64,000 nt of DNA from Lentzea sp. NEAU-D7 (lineage in GTDB: Bacteria > Actinomycetota > Actinomycetes > Mycobacteriales > Pseudonocardiaceae), in NCBI RefSeq assembly GCF_026242055.1, contig NZ_JAPJDL010000011.1:124001-188000 (forward strand), given 5' to 3'. The notes below the pieces were generated by a model that saw only the letters and a list, made by a program, of their open reading frames with translations, was not told the DNA's origin and made no database searches. The first letter of the stretch is position 1. Each line of letters starts with the position of its first letter. Below, piece after piece: positions 44,588 through 54,335 of the stretch. Position numbers and translations under genes: made by a program.

Positions 44588-47421
44588 CCTTCCGCACCCC
44601 GACCGGTGGCTCGATCGACCGGAACACCCTGCTGCACTTCACCTTCAACGGCCGCCCGTACACCGGGCACCCCGGCGACACGCTCGCGTCGGCGTTGCTC
44701 GCCCACGGGGTGCACCAGATCGGCAGCAGCGTGAAGCTCGGCCGTCCGCGCGGGATCGTCGCGGCGGGGTCCGAGGACCCGACGTCGCTGGTGCAGGTCG
44801 AGGCACCGTTCTCCGAGCCGATGCTGCTCGCCACGACCGTCGAGCTGTACGACGGCCTGGTGGCGCGCGGGCTGGCGGGTCAGGGACGGCTGTCACCCGA
44901 ACCGGACCCGGCGCGCTACGACGCCAAGCACGAGCACTGCGACGTGCTGGTCGTCGGTGCCGGCCCCGCCGGCCTGGTCGCGGCGCTGACCGCCGCTCGC
45001 AGCGGCGCCCGGGTGGTGCTGGTCGACGAGCAGAACCAGGCCGGTGGCGCGCTGCTGGGTGTGGACGAGTACCTGGACGACCGGCCGTCCGCCGAGTGGG
45101 TCGCGGACGTCGTGGCGGAGCTGAAGAGCACACCGGGTGTGCTGGTGCTGGAGCGGACCACGGCGTTCGGCATGTACCAGGACGGGTTCGTGCTGGCGCT
45201 GCAGAAGCGCACCGACCACCTCGGGTTCGCGGCGCCGGCCTCGGTCGCCCGGCAGCGGGTGTGGCGGATCAGGACGCGGCAGACCGTGCTCGCCACCGGT
45301 GCCCACGAACGCCCCGTGGCTTTCGCCGACAACGACCGGCCGGGGATCATGCTCGCCTCGTCGGCCCGCACGTTCCTGCACCGCTACGGCGTGCTGCCCG
45401 GCTCGCGGGCGGTCGTGTTCACCACCGACGACAGCGCCTACTGCGCGGCGATCGACCTGGCCGAGTCCGGTGTGGACATCGCGCTGGTCACGGACGCCCG
45501 CCCGGAGCCGCCTGCCCGGCTGGCGGCGGAGTGCGCGGCGCGGGGCATCGAGGTCCGCGCCGGGCACGTGGTCGCCGGGACCGACGGAGACCGCAGGGTG
45601 ACCGGGGCGCGGATCGCTCCGCTGGCCGCCACCTCGCCGGACCTCACCGTCGACTGCGACACCGTCCTGGTGTCGGGCGGCTGGAACCCGGTGGTGAGCC
45701 TGTTCAGCCAGGCGCGCGGCAAGCTGCGCTACGACGCCGAACTCGGCGCTTTCGTGCCGGGCGAGGAACTTCCCACCGTGCGGGTCGCCGGGTCCGCGAC
45801 CGGCGAACTGGACCTCGGCGCGTGCGCGCGGCAGGGCCGGGACGCCGGTGCGCAGGCCGCGGCCGCCGCAGGGTTCACGCCCGGCGGCCAGGTTCCGCTG
45901 CCCGTGTCGGACTCGCGCTGCACCGCCCGTTCCGGCCTGGTGCTGTGGCGGGTGCCGGGCGACGACGACGCGAGCTTCGTCGACCTGCAACGGGACTCGA
46001 CCGTGGCGGACGTGCTGCGGGCGACCGGCGCGGGTCTGCGGTCGCTGGAGCACGTCAAGCGCTACACGACCATCGGCACCGCGCACGACCAGGGCAAGAC
46101 GTCCGGCATGATCGCCGCGGGCATCGTCGCGGAGGAGCTGGGCGTCGAGCTGGCCGAGCAGCGGCCCACGACGTTCCGCCCGCCGTTCACGTCGGTGTCG
46201 TTCGCCGCGCTGGCCGGGCGGGACCGCGGCGAGCTGCACGACCCGGTGCGCGTCACGTCGATCCACCCGTGGCACGTGGCGCACGGGGCGTTGTTCGAGG
46301 ACGTCGGCCAGTGGAAGCGGCCCTGGTACTACCCGCGCGACGGCGAAGACCTGCACACGGCCGTGCTGCGCGAGTGCAAGGCCACGCGCGAGAGCGTCGG
46401 CATGATGGACGGCTCGACGCTCGGCAAGATCGACGTGCAGGGCCGCGACGCCGGCAAGTTCCTGGACATGCTCTACACGAACATGATGAGCACGCTGAAG
46501 GTCGGCAGGATCCGCTACGGCGTGATGTGCGGCGTCGACGGGATGGTGATCGACGACGGCACCGTGATCCGGGTCGGTGAGGAGCGGTACCTCGTCACCA
46601 CGACCACCGGCAACGCGGCCAAGATCCTCGACTGGATGGAGGAGTGGCTGCAGACGGAGTGGCCGCACCTCGACGTGCACTGCACCTCGGTCACCGAGCA
46701 CTGGGCGACGATCCCGCTGGTGGGCCCGCGGTCACGGGACGTGCTGGCCGCAGTGGCCCCGTCGCTGGACGTCTCCAACGAGGCGTTCGAGTTCATGACC
46801 TGGCGCGAGGCGGAGGTCGCGGGCGTGCCGGCGAGGGTGTGCCGGATCAGCTTCTCCGGTGAGCTGGCCTACGAGATCAACGTGACCGCGTGGCACGGCA
46901 TCGCCGTGTGGGAGGCGTTGATGGCGGCGGGGGAGAAGTACGGGATCACGCCGTACGGCACCGAGACCATGCACGTGCTCCGCGCCGAGAAGGGCTACCC
47001 GATCATCGGGCAGGAGACCGACGCGACGGTCACGCCGCAGGACCTCGGCATGTCGTGGGCGGTGTCGAAGAAGAAGCCCGACTTCATCGGCAAGCGCTCG
47101 TTCGCCCGCGCCGAGAACAACCGCACGGACCGCAAGCAGCTCGTGGGACTCCTGCCCGTAGATCCGGCCGTGCTGCTGCCGGAGGGGTCGCAGATCGTGG
47201 AGACCGACCGCCTGCCCGAACCGCCGGTCCGGATGCTCGGCCACGTCACGTCGAGCTATCCCAGCGCGGCCCTCGGCCGCACGTTCGCGCTGGCGCTGGT
47301 GCGCTCCGGCCACGAACGCATCGGCGAGACGCTGTACGTGCCCGTCGAGGACTCGCTCGTGCCGGTCACCGTCACCGAATCCGTGCTGTACGACAAGGAA
47401 GGAGCCCGTCGTGACGGTTAG
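44584..47421 (+). CDS. soxA: Sarcosine oxidase, alpha subunit
   Basis: 945 residues. An N-terminal ferredoxin-like domain without cluster Cys (LLHFTFNGRPYTGHPGDTLASALLAHG), an NAD-binding Rossmann domain (VLVVGAGPAGLVAALTAARSG), a pyridine-nucleotide-disulfide-oxidoreductase-like region with TAHDQGKTSGMIAAGI, and a C-terminal THF-binding GcvT half (MDGSTLGKIDVQGRDAGKFL, ISFSGELAYEINVTAWHG, LRAEKGYPIIGQETD). It receives the methylene group from sarcosine oxidation to form methylene-THF. Length and order match Corynebacterium and Arthrobacter SoxA. Confidence 0.96.
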   Translation: MTFRTPTGGSIDRNTLLHFTFNGRPYTGHPGDTLASALLAHGVHQIGSSVKLGRPRGIVAAGSEDPTSLVQVEAPFSEPMLLATTVELYDGLVARGLAGQGRLSPEPDPARYDAKHEHCDVLVVGAGPAGLVAALTAARSGARVVLVDEQNQAGGALLGVDEYLDDRPSAEWVADVVAELKSTPGVLVLERTTAFGMYQDGFVLALQKRTDHLGFAAPASVARQRVWRIRTRQTVLATGAHERPVAFADNDRPGIMLASSARTFLHRYGVLPGSRAVVFTTDDSAYCAAIDLAESGVDIALVTDARPEPPARLAAECAARGIEVRAGHVVAGTDGDRRVTGARIAPLAATSPDLTVDCDTVLVSGGWNPVVSLFSQARGKLRYDAELGAFVPGEELPTVRVAGSATGELDLGACARQGRDAGAQAAAAAGFTPGGQVPLPVSDSRCTARSGLVLWRVPGDDDASFVDLQRDSTVADVLRATGAGLRSLEHVKRYTTIGTAHDQGKTSGMIAAGIVAEELGVELAEQRPTTFRPPFTSVSFAALAGRDRGELHDPVRVTSIHPWHVAHGALFEDVGQWKRPWYYPRDGEDLHTAVLRECKATRESVGMMDGSTLGKIDVQGRDAGKFLDMLYTNMMSTLKVGRIRYGVMCGVDGMVIDDGTVIRVGEERYLVTTTTGNAAKILDWMEEWLQTEWPHLDVHCTSVTEHWATIPLVGPRSRDVLAAVAPSLDVSNEAFEFMTWREAEVAGVPARVCRISFSGELAYEINVTAWHGIAVWEALMAAGEKYGITPYGTETMHVLRAEKGYPIIGQETDATVTPQDLGMSWAVSKKKPDFIGKRSFARAENNRTDRKQLVGLLPVDPAVLLPEGSQIVETDRLPEPPVRMLGHVTSSYPSAALGRTFALALVRSGHERIGETLYVPVEDSLVPVTVTESVLYDKEGARRDG

Positions 47422-47989
47422 TCCCCTCGCCGCCTGGCGCGACCGCCTGGCGGCGCTCGCCCCGGTGCTGGACGTCGCCGAGGTGCCGTTCCGCTCGCAG
47501 CTCACCGTCCGCGTGTCCGACCCGGACGCACTCGCGGCGGCGGGCTCGGCGCTCGGAGTCCCGTTCCCTTCCGCTGCTTGCACTTTCACCTCCGGCACCG
47601 GACCATTCGGGGACGCCGAGGTGCTCTGGCTCGGACCGGACGAGTTCCTCGTCACGGCCTCGCCCGGCCTGCAGGTCACGATCGAGGAGGTGTTGCGTGG
47701 CGCGCTCGGGACTGCCGGAGGGTCCGTTGTGGACACTTCGGCGCAGCGCACGACCGTGGTCCTTCAAGGGCCGCTCGTCCGGCAGGTGCTTGCTCACGGA
47801 TGTTCCGTGGACCTGCACCCGTCTTCGGCTCCCGTCGGCACTTGCGTGCAGACACTCCTCGCCAGGACGGGGATCGTCCTGCAGGTGACAGGCGAGGACC
47901 GGTGCACGATCCTGGTGCGGTCGTCGTTCGCCGAGTACTTCGCGGCGTGGCTCGCCGACGCGTGCACCGAGTACCTGGCGGTGGCGTGA
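47411..47989 (+). CDS. soxG: Sarcosine oxidase, gamma subunit
   Basis: 192 residues, a small GcvT-like fold: QLTVRVSDPD, EVLWLGPDEFLVTA, VVDTSAQRTTVVLQGPLVRQVLAHGCSVDLHP, ILVRSSFAEYFAAWL. Typical length for SoxG. The GTG start lies within the last codons of soxA (11-base overlap), and its stop shares one base with the purU ATG (TGATG). Confidence 0.94.
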   Translation: MTVSPLAAWRDRLAALAPVLDVAEVPFRSQLTVRVSDPDALAAAGSALGVPFPSAACTFTSGTGPFGDAEVLWLGPDEFLVTASPGLQVTIEEVLRGALGTAGGSVVDTSAQRTTVVLQGPLVRQVLAHGCSVDLHPSSAPVGTCVQTLLARTGIVLQVTGEDRCTILVRSSFAEYFAAWLADACTEYLAVA

Positions 47990-48831
47990 TGGCCCAGTTC
48001 ACGCTGACCCTCCACTGCCCGGAGCGAGCGGGCATCGTGCACGCCGTCACGTCGTTCCTGGTCGACCACGGCTGCGACATCGTGCAGCACCAGCAGTTCG
48101 ACGACGACGTGCGCGGGAAGCTGTTCCTGCGCACCGCGTTCTCGTGCGACTCCTCGGACGCCGACGACCTCGCCACGGAGTTCGCGAAGGTCGCGAGCGA
48201 GTTCGAGATGGACTTCGACCTGTGGGACGACCGGCCGCCGCGCCTGCTCGTGATGGTGTCGAAGGCCGGGCACTGCCTGAACGACCTGCTGTTCCGCTGG
48301 CGCGCGGGCAGTCTCGGCGGGGAGATCGCCGCCGTCGTGTCCAACCACGAGGACCTGCGGCCGATGGCGGAGGCGGCGGGCCTGGACTTCGTGCACGTGC
48401 CGAACACCGCCGACACCAAGCAGGCCGCCGAACAGCGGCTGGTCGAGCTCGTCGAGGAGTACCAGGCCGACCTGGTGGTGCTGGCGCGGTACATGCAGGT
48501 GCTGTCGAACGACCTGTGCGCGAAGCTCGCGGGCCGCGTGATCAACATCCACCACTCGTTCCTGCCCGGCTTCAAGGGCGCCAAGCCCTACCGCCAGGCC
48601 TACGACCGGGGCGTGAAGTACGTGGGCGCGACGGCCCACTACGTCACCCCGGACCTCGACGAGGGCCCGATCATCGAGCAGGAGGTCCTGCGCGTCGACC
48701 ACTCCTACGACCCGCGTGCGCTGACCGCGGCGGGCCGCGACGCCGAGGCGCTCGCCCTGTCGCGGGCGGTCCGCTGGCACTGCGAGCACCGCGTCCTGCT
48801 CAACGGCAACGGCACGGTGGTCTTCCGCTAG
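47989..48831 (+). CDS. purU: Formyltetrahydrofolate deformylase
   Basis: 280 residues: N-terminal ACT domain (FTLTLHCPERAGIVHAVTSFL) and C-terminal formyl-THF hydrolase domain with the Asn-His-Asp triad in VINIHHSFLPGFKGAKPY and HYVTPDLDEGPIIEQ. It hydrolyses 10-formyl-THF to formate + THF. As the last gene of the sox operon it would recycle THF loaded by the dimethylglycine and sarcosine oxidases; a FolD enzyme to convert methylene- to formyl-THF is not in the window. The 177 bases downstream hold an 8-base C run and no clear hairpin. Confidence 0.95.
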   Translation: MAQFTLTLHCPERAGIVHAVTSFLVDHGCDIVQHQQFDDDVRGKLFLRTAFSCDSSDADDLATEFAKVASEFEMDFDLWDDRPPRLLVMVSKAGHCLNDLLFRWRAGSLGGEIAAVVSNHEDLRPMAEAAGLDFVHVPNTADTKQAAEQRLVELVEEYQADLVVLARYMQVLSNDLCAKLAGRVINIHHSFLPGFKGAKPYRQAYDRGVKYVGATAHYVTPDLDEGPIIEQEVLRVDHSYDPRALTAAGRDAEALALSRAVRWHCEHRVLLNGNGTVVFR

Positions 48832-49008
48832 GTCGTGTCCGGAGCCGGCTTGCGCCAGCCCTCCTCCCCCCCCGCCACTCCGGGCTGCACGCGGGGCCCA
48901 CGCGTGCCCTCCTACCGCACGAAAGCTCCCGCGTGCGATAACCAAACATGAAACGCGCCCACGTCAGAGAGAGTCCTGCCGCTTCGGTCAGGGCTTCTGG
49001 CAGGGTGC

Positions 49009-49611
49009 TCAGGCGGTGGGTTTGCGCACCAGCAGCTGGGCCTGCAGGAACCGTTCACCCTCGACCGGTTTCCGCACCAGCCGCCCGACCTCGGCGAAAC
49101 CGGACTTCCCCAGCAGCTCCGCCAAGGTGGAGGGCGACCAGCGGTAGGCGAGCACCACCTTGTGGTCGAACTCCTGCGGCTCGGGATCGTCACCCGCGAA
49201 GAACCCCAGCAGCAGGTGGCCTCCCGGTGCCAGCACGCGGAAGAACTCGGCGAACACGGCCGGGATCTCGTGCGGCGGCATGTGGATGACCGAGTAGAAC
49301 GCCAGGATTCCGCCGAGAACGCCGTCGTCGAGGTCCAGCGCGGCCATCGTTCCCTGCTCGAACCTCAGGTCCGGATGGGCCTCGCGGGCGAGAGAAATCA
49401 TCGCGGGGGAGAGGTCGAGCCCGAAGACGTCCAGTCCGAGCGAGTGCAGGTGCGCGGTCAGGTGGCCGGGGCCGCAGCCGAGGTCCGCCACCGGCCCGTC
49501 GGCGAGTTCGGCGAACGCGGCCAGCATCGCGCGTTCGAGCGGCCTGGTGTCGAGCATGTCGCTGATGAGTTCGGCGTACAGCGGGGCGACGGCGTCGTAC
49601 GGGGTGGGCAC
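49009..49611 (-). CDS. Class I SAM-dependent methyltransferase
   Basis: 200 residues. SAM-binding motif I VADLGCGPGHLTAHL, motif II LDVFGLDLSPAMI, and the post-II stretch GILAFYSVIHMPPHEIP, typical of small-molecule methyltransferases (UbiE/Methyltransf_11-25 type). GTG start. The C-terminal part (DHKVVLAYRWSPSTLAELL) is common in uncharacterised actinomycete members. It is divergent from an MFS gene with an inverted repeat between. Substrate unknown. Confidence 0.88.
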   Translation of the reverse strand: MPTPYDAVAPLYAELISDMLDTRPLERAMLAAFAELADGPVADLGCGPGHLTAHLHSLGLDVFGLDLSPAMISLAREAHPDLRFEQGTMAALDLDDGVLGGILAFYSVIHMPPHEIPAVFAEFFRVLAPGGHLLLGFFAGDDPEPQEFDHKVVLAYRWSPSTLAELLGKSGFAEVGRLVRKPVEGERFLQAQLLVRKPTA

Positions 49612-49626
49612 GGAGAAATCCTACAT

Positions 49627-49644
49627 TGGATTAATGTGAATCCA
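49627..49644. promoter_or_regulatory. TGGATT-N6-AATCCA inverted repeat between methyltransferase and MFS genes
   Basis: A perfect 6-6-6 dyad in an AT-rich patch, 16 bases from the methyltransferase start and 68 from the MFS start. It could be an operator for both. No regulator gene is adjacent. Confidence 0.45.
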
Positions 49645-49711
49645 TTGCTGTTGCCAGTGTTCGGCTGTTGCACCGTCGACGCAAACCTGTTCTGGTGCTT
49701 ATAGTTCCGCC

Positions 49712-50998
49712 GTGGTTTCCGTTCTGCGCGATCCCGTCTACCGGAATCTGTTCGGCGCCCAGGTCGTCGCGCTGACCGGAACGGGACTCGCGACCGTCGC
49801 GCTCGGCCTGCTGGCGTACGACCTGGCCGGGTCCGCGGCGGGCGCGGTGCTCGGCACCGCGCTGGCGATCAAGATGATCGCCTACGTCACGGTGGCGCCG
49901 ATCGCCACGGCGGTGCTCGGCGCGCTGCCCCGCCGGGCGGTGCTGGTCGCGCTGGACCTCGTCCGCGTCGCGGTCGCGGCGGTGCTGCCGTGGGCCGGCG
50001 AGGTGTGGCACGTCTACGTGCTGATCTTCCTGCTGCAGGCGGGATCCGCCGCGTTCACGCCGTTGTTCCAGGCGACCTTGCCGGACGTCCTGCCCGGTGA
50101 ACGGGACTACACCCGCGCGATCACGTTGTCGCGCACCGCCTACGACCTGGAGAGCCTCCTCAGTCCGGCGCTCGCCGCCGCGGCTCTGGCGCTGGTGAGC
50201 TTCCACGAGCTGTTCCTCGGCACGGCTCTCGGCTTCGCGGCGTCGGCCCTGCTCGTGCTCTCCGTCGCACTGCCGCGCCCGAAGTCGTTGCCGCGCAAGG
50301 GGGACTGGTACGACGCCACCACGCGCGGCATCCGCATCTACCTCGCCACCCCGCGGTTGCGCGGGCTTCTCGCCGTGCACCTCGCGGCGGCGGCCGCGGG
50401 CTCGATGGTGTTCGTGAACACCGTGGCCCACGTGCGGGACGGCCTCGGCCGCGACGCGTCCGACGTCGCCGTCGCACTGGCCGCGAACGGCCTGGGATCG
50501 CTCGTCGCGGCACTCACCCTGCCCGGGCTGCTCGACCGGTTCGCGGACCGCGCCGTGGTGCTGCGCGCGGCGGTCCTGCTGGTCGTCGTGCTGTGCGCGG
50601 GAACCGTGCTCGCCGGGCACTGGCAGACGTTGCTGGTGCTGTGGGCGTTGATCGGCGCCGGGTGCTCGCTCGCCCTCACGCCGGGAGCGCGTCTGCTGCG
50701 CCGCTCCGCCGATCCCGCGGACCGCCCGGCGTTGTTCGCCGCGGACTTCGCGCTGTCCCACGCCTGCTGGCTGTTCTGCTACCCGCTCGCCGGCTGGGCG
50801 GCGACGTCCGCGGGCACGGGCACGGCCTTCCTCGTTCTCGGCACGGTGACCGCCGCGGCCGCGGTCATCGCCGTGAAGTTCTGGCCCACGCACGATCCGG
50901 AAGTGGTCGAGCACGAACACCGTGACGCCGAGGGCGTTGTGTGGACGCACGCCCACGAGTTCCGCATCAACGACGAGCACGTGCGCTGGCCGCGCTGA
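49712..50998 (+). CDS. MFS transporter with a His-rich C-terminal tail
   Basis: 428 residues, 12 predicted helices, resembling the MFS_3/EntS-like exporters (LFGAQVVALTGTGLATVAL near the N-terminus, ALPRRAVLVALDLVRVAVAA as the loop 2-3 motif). The last 38 residues are cytoplasmic and carry several His next to Asp/Glu (THDPEVVEHEHRD, WTHAHEF, NDEHVRW), a pattern suggesting metal binding. A metal or metallophore exporter is possible but not shown. GTG start; no good ribosome-binding site is visible. Confidence 0.88.
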   Translation: MVSVLRDPVYRNLFGAQVVALTGTGLATVALGLLAYDLAGSAAGAVLGTALAIKMIAYVTVAPIATAVLGALPRRAVLVALDLVRVAVAAVLPWAGEVWHVYVLIFLLQAGSAAFTPLFQATLPDVLPGERDYTRAITLSRTAYDLESLLSPALAAAALALVSFHELFLGTALGFAASALLVLSVALPRPKSLPRKGDWYDATTRGIRIYLATPRLRGLLAVHLAAAAAGSMVFVNTVAHVRDGLGRDASDVAVALAANGLGSLVAALTLPGLLDRFADRAVVLRAAVLLVVVLCAGTVLAGHWQTLLVLWALIGAGCSLALTPGARLLRRSADPADRPALFAADFALSHACWLFCYPLAGWAATSAGTGTAFLVLGTVTAAAAVIAVKFWPTHDPEVVEHEHRDAEGVVWTHAHEFRINDEHVRWPR

Positions 50999-51076
50999 CT
51001 GAACAGTTGAACAATGCGCCTTCGAGGCAGGCCGGAATACCGTTTCCGCACCCTGCCTTTTGAAGGAGTTCCACTC

Positions 51077-51500
51077 ATGCGAATGCGCAGCAAAATCATC
51101 GCTGCCGCGTGCGGATCGATTCTGGCGCTCAGGCAAGCTCACCGTCGCCGTTGCGGACGAGCGAGCCGCACGGCGGGCGCGGGCCGAGGGCGTCGAGGCC
51201 GTTGTCGTGCGACGCAGCGCGGCCGACCTGGAGAACCTGCTCGGTGACGTCGAGAAGCTGATCGGCGACGGCGTGCCCGGCGTGTACAGCTGGGGCGTCG
51301 ACGTGCGCGACAACCGGGTCGACGTCACCGTCAACACCACGCGCAAAACCGAAGCCACCGAACGGTTCCTGGAGAAGGTGCGCGCGCTCGGCGACGGTGT
51401 CCACGTCGTGGAGACCAGGTCCCAGCAACGCCAGCAGGCCGGCACCGTGCAGGCCGGCAGCCCGTGGTGGCCGGGGTCGGAGACGTACTGCTCGGTCCGT
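51077..51500 (+). pseudogene. Wrecked alpha-lytic/streptogrisin-type protease gene
   Basis: A signal peptide (MRMRSKIIAAACGSILAL, from the ATG at 51077 after AAGGAG) is followed, near 51125 and in a different frame, by the second half of an S1E propeptide: GKLTVAVADERAARRARAEG, GVPGVYSWGVDVRDNRVDV, ATERFLEKVRALG. This leads to the start of a mature enzyme (AGSPWWPGSETYCSV), after which similarity ends; the catalytic domain with His, Asp and Ser is absent. At least two deletions explain it. An intact relative lies at 54943. Confidence 0.75.
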
Positions 51501-51852
51501 CCCAGCGCGTGTCGACCCCGCCGACGACGTCGTCCATCACCGACGGCACCGGCCAGAACGCGCTGATCGTGCTCGTCTCACGGCGGCTTCCGCGCTGCGC
51601 GGGCCCGAGAAGCCCGGACAGCGCACCGGGTTCGAGCGCCAGCACCTCTTCGAGATGACCGGCCGCCGTGAGCGACGCCCGGCGCTCCGGCCGGCTGCGC
51701 CCCGTCTGCCAGTAGCTCAGCGTCGCGAGGCTGACCGACACCCCGCGGCGGGCGAGGTGGTCGCGGATCCGCTCCAGCGACAGGCCCCGCGCCACGACGG
51801 CCGCGCGCAGGGTGTCCGCGAAGCCGGGAGGCGTGTCTGGCGAGAGCGACAT
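51331..51852 (-). CDS. XRE-type helix-turn-helix protein, probably C-terminally truncated
   Basis: 173-residue ORF whose first 80 or so residues look like an actinomycete HTH regulator (FADTLRAAVVARGLSLERI, ARRGVSVSLATLSYWQTGRSRPERRASLTA, EEVLALEPGALSGLLG). The ATG at 51852 has AAGGAGA upstream. Full-length relatives usually run well past 200 residues; here the tail from about residue 85 loses resemblance and the last part runs antisense through the protease remnant at 51331-51480. The two genes probably lost their facing ends in one deletion. Function, if any is left, would be DNA binding. Confidence 0.55.
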   Translation of the reverse strand: MSLSPDTPPGFADTLRAAVVARGLSLERIRDHLARRGVSVSLATLSYWQTGRSRPERRASLTAAGHLEEVLALEPGALSGLLGPAQRGSRRETSTISAFWPVPSVMDDVVGGVDTRWDGPSSTSPTPATTGCRPARCRPAGVAGTWSPRRGHRRRARAPSPGTVRWLRFCAWC

Positions 51853-52048
51853 CGATGTCTCCTTCCGGCCGGTTCTCCGACGCTATCCCTCTGATGGCCC
51901 AACGGAAGCCACGACTTGAAAGTGAAAACGGACATCGGCGGAACGCCGCACGCCGATCGTGACGACAACCATCCGAACGACCGGGTGCCGGCCGCGACTT
52001 CGGCGGCTACGGTCGCGTGACCCTGCATCCCTGCGAAGGAGCCCGACT

Positions 52049-54328
52049 GTGCGAAGAAGAAGATCTCTGCTCGCCACAGCACTGGTGTCGATGACCGTGG
52101 CGGCGCTGGCCGTCCCCGCATCGGCCGCGCCCGCGGCACTGGCCGGGTGTTCCGGCACCAACGACGGCGACGTCGCGATCGGTGACAACACGACGGTCGA
52201 GTCGTCGATCGTCATCTCCGACTGCGCCTCGGCCCCGTCCGCGACCGCCACGGTGCCGGTGAAGATCGTCCACACCTACGTCGGCGACCTCCAGGTCAGC
52301 CTGGTCGCCCCGGACGGCTCCGCCTACGTCCTGCACAACCGCTCGGGCGGATCCGCGGACAACATCGACCAGACCTACACCGTGGACCTGTCGGGCGAGA
52401 CCTCGAACGGCACCTGGAAGCTGCGGGTCAACGACAACGCGAACAACGACGTCGGCCGGATCGACGCGTGGTCGCTGAACCTCGGCGGCTCGACCCCGGC
52501 GAACGACTTCTCCGTCGCCGTCTCGCCCGCGTCCGGTTCGGTGGCGGCGGGCTCGGCGGTCTCGACGACCGTGCAGACCCAGACGACCGCGGGCCAGGCG
52601 CAGACCGTCGCGCTGACCGCGACCGGGCTGCCCTCCGGCGCCATCGCGTCGTTCAGCCCTTCGTCCGTCACGACGGGCACGAACTCCACGCTGTCGATCA
52701 GCACCGCGGCGTCGATCTCGTCGGGCACCTACCCGATCACGGTCCGGGCCGCGGGGGGCACGACCAAGACCGCGACCTACACGCTGACGGTCACCGGCGG
52801 CACCGGGCCGCAGATCCCGGACATCGACATCAACGCGGTCAAGGCGCACCTGACCGCGTTCGGCACGATCGCCTCGCAGAACGGCGGCAACCGGCGCTCG
52901 ACCTCGGCCGGCTACCGCGCGTCCGTGACGTACGTGAAGGACAAGCTCACCGCGGCGGGCTTCAGCGTCACCGAGCAGCCCTGCACCTCGGGCTGCACCA
53001 CCGGTGCCGGCCCGAACGTGATCGCGGAGTGGCCCGGCGGCAACGCGAACAACGTCTACATGTTCGGCGCCCACCTCGACGGCGTGTCCGCGGGAGCGGG
53101 CATCAACGACAACGCCTCGGGCTCGTCGGCGTTGCTGGAGACCGCGCTCGTGCTCGCGCGCACCAACCCCTCGATGCTGAACAAGGTCCGCTTCGGCTGG
53201 TGGACCGACGAGGAGCAGGGCCTCAACGGCTCGCGCTTCTACGTCTCGCAGCTCCCGTCCACCGAGCGCACGAAGATCAAGACCTACTTCAACTTCGACA
53301 TGGTGGGCTCGACCAACGGCGGCTACTTCATCAACAACATCACCTCGGCGCAGTCCACGCACATGAAGGCGTACTGGGACTCCCTGGGCCTGCAGCCGGA
53401 GGAGAACACCGAGGGCCGCAACCGTTCCGACGACGCGTCCTTCACCAACGCGGGCATCCCCGCGTCCGGCTACGCCATGGGCGCGAGCGCCCGCAAGACC
53501 GCGGCGCAGGCGACGAAGTGGGGCGGTACCTCGGGTGCCGCGTTCGACCCCTGCTACCACGCCTCGTGCGACACCACCGCGAACATCAGCGACACGCACC
53601 TCAACCGCGCGGTCGACGGCATCGCCTACACCCTGTGGAAGTCGGCCGTCGGCACCGGCACGCCGGGCGCCGACTTCTCCGTGTCGGTGTCTCCGGCGTC
53701 CGGTTCGGTGGCGGCGGGCTCGTCGGTCTCGGCCACCGTGGGCACGGCGACGGTCAGCGGCGACCCGCAGAGCGTGCAGCTGTCGGCGTCCGGGCTCCCC
53801 TCCGGCGCGACGGCCTCGTTCAGCCCGGCGTCCGTCCAGACGGGGTCGAGCTCGACGCTCACCATCAGCACGACGGCGTCCGTCGCGGCGGGCACCTACC
53901 CGGTGACGATCACCGCGGCCGGCTCCGCCTCCCGCACGGCCACCTACTCGCTGACCGTCACGGGCGGCGGTGGCGGCAGTTGCGCCGGCACCAACCCCGC
54001 CGACGTCGCCATCCCGGACGCGGGCGCCGCGGTCGACAGCGACGTCGTGATCTCCGGGTGTTCCGCGACGCCGTCCGCCGGTTCGGTGGTGACGGTGCGG
54101 ATCGTCCACCCGTACGTCGGTGACCTGACGGTGGCCCTGATCGCGCCGGACGGCACGTCGTACACGCTGCACAACCGCTCGGGCGGTTCCGCCGACAACA
54201 TCGACCGCACCTTCACCGCCAACCTCGCGGGAGAGGGCGCCAACGGCACGTGGAAGCTCCGCGTCCGCGACCTCGCGGCGTCCGATGTGGGCACGATCGA
54301 CACGTGGGGCATCAACCTGACCCCGTAG
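52049..54328 (+). CDS. Secreted M28 aminopeptidase with P domains at both ends
   Basis: 759 residues: signal peptide ([27 protein letters not shown]); P/Homo B domain 1 (about 35-145; [28 protein letters not shown]); Ig-like repeat (about 155-245); M28 peptidase (about 250-530) of the Streptomyces griseus aminopeptidase type with zinc ligands and base in [38 protein letters not shown] and DPCYHASCD; a second Ig-like repeat; and P domain 2 (about 645-759). It would release N-terminal amino acids outside the cell. A single C-terminal P domain is the usual form, so the N-terminal copy is odd. GTG start after GAAGGAG. Confidence 0.92.
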   Translation: MRRRRSLLATALVSMTVAALAVPASAAPAALAGCSGTNDGDVAIGDNTTVESSIVISDCASAPSATATVPVKIVHTYVGDLQVSLVAPDGSAYVLHNRSGGSADNIDQTYTVDLSGETSNGTWKLRVNDNANNDVGRIDAWSLNLGGSTPANDFSVAVSPASGSVAAGSAVSTTVQTQTTAGQAQTVALTATGLPSGAIASFSPSSVTTGTNSTLSISTAASISSGTYPITVRAAGGTTKTATYTLTVTGGTGPQIPDIDINAVKAHLTAFGTIASQNGGNRRSTSAGYRASVTYVKDKLTAAGFSVTEQPCTSGCTTGAGPNVIAEWPGGNANNVYMFGAHLDGVSAGAGINDNASGSSALLETALVLARTNPSMLNKVRFGWWTDEEQGLNGSRFYVSQLPSTERTKIKTYFNFDMVGSTNGGYFINNITSAQSTHMKAYWDSLGLQPEENTEGRNRSDDASFTNAGIPASGYAMGASARKTAAQATKWGGTSGAAFDPCYHASCDTTANISDTHLNRAVDGIAYTLWKSAVGTGTPGADFSVSVSPASGSVAAGSSVSATVGTATVSGDPQSVQLSASGLPSGATASFSPASVQTGSSSTLTISTTASVAAGTYPVTITAAGSASRTATYSLTVTGGGGGSCAGTNPADVAIPDAGAAVDSDVVISGCSATPSAGSVVTVRIVHPYVGDLTVALIAPDGTSYTLHNRSGGSADNIDRTFTANLAGEGANGTWKLRVRDLAASDVGTIDTWGINLTP

Positions 54329-54335
54329 CTCCACG

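Noticed and set aside
48866-48873. Run of eight C residues downstream of purU
   Set aside because: Short homopolymers are common in G/C-rich intergenic DNA; no hairpin or gene is associated.
49631-51445. Leftward open frame of about 600 codons opposite the MFS transporter
   Set aside because: It is Arg/Gly/His-rich and featureless, while the other strand encodes a 12-helix MFS protein.
52007-54334. Long leftward open frame opposite the M28 aminopeptidase
   Set aside because: It is a shadow of the G/C-rich coding strand; almost only Arg, Gly, Val, Asp and Ala, with no recognisable domain.
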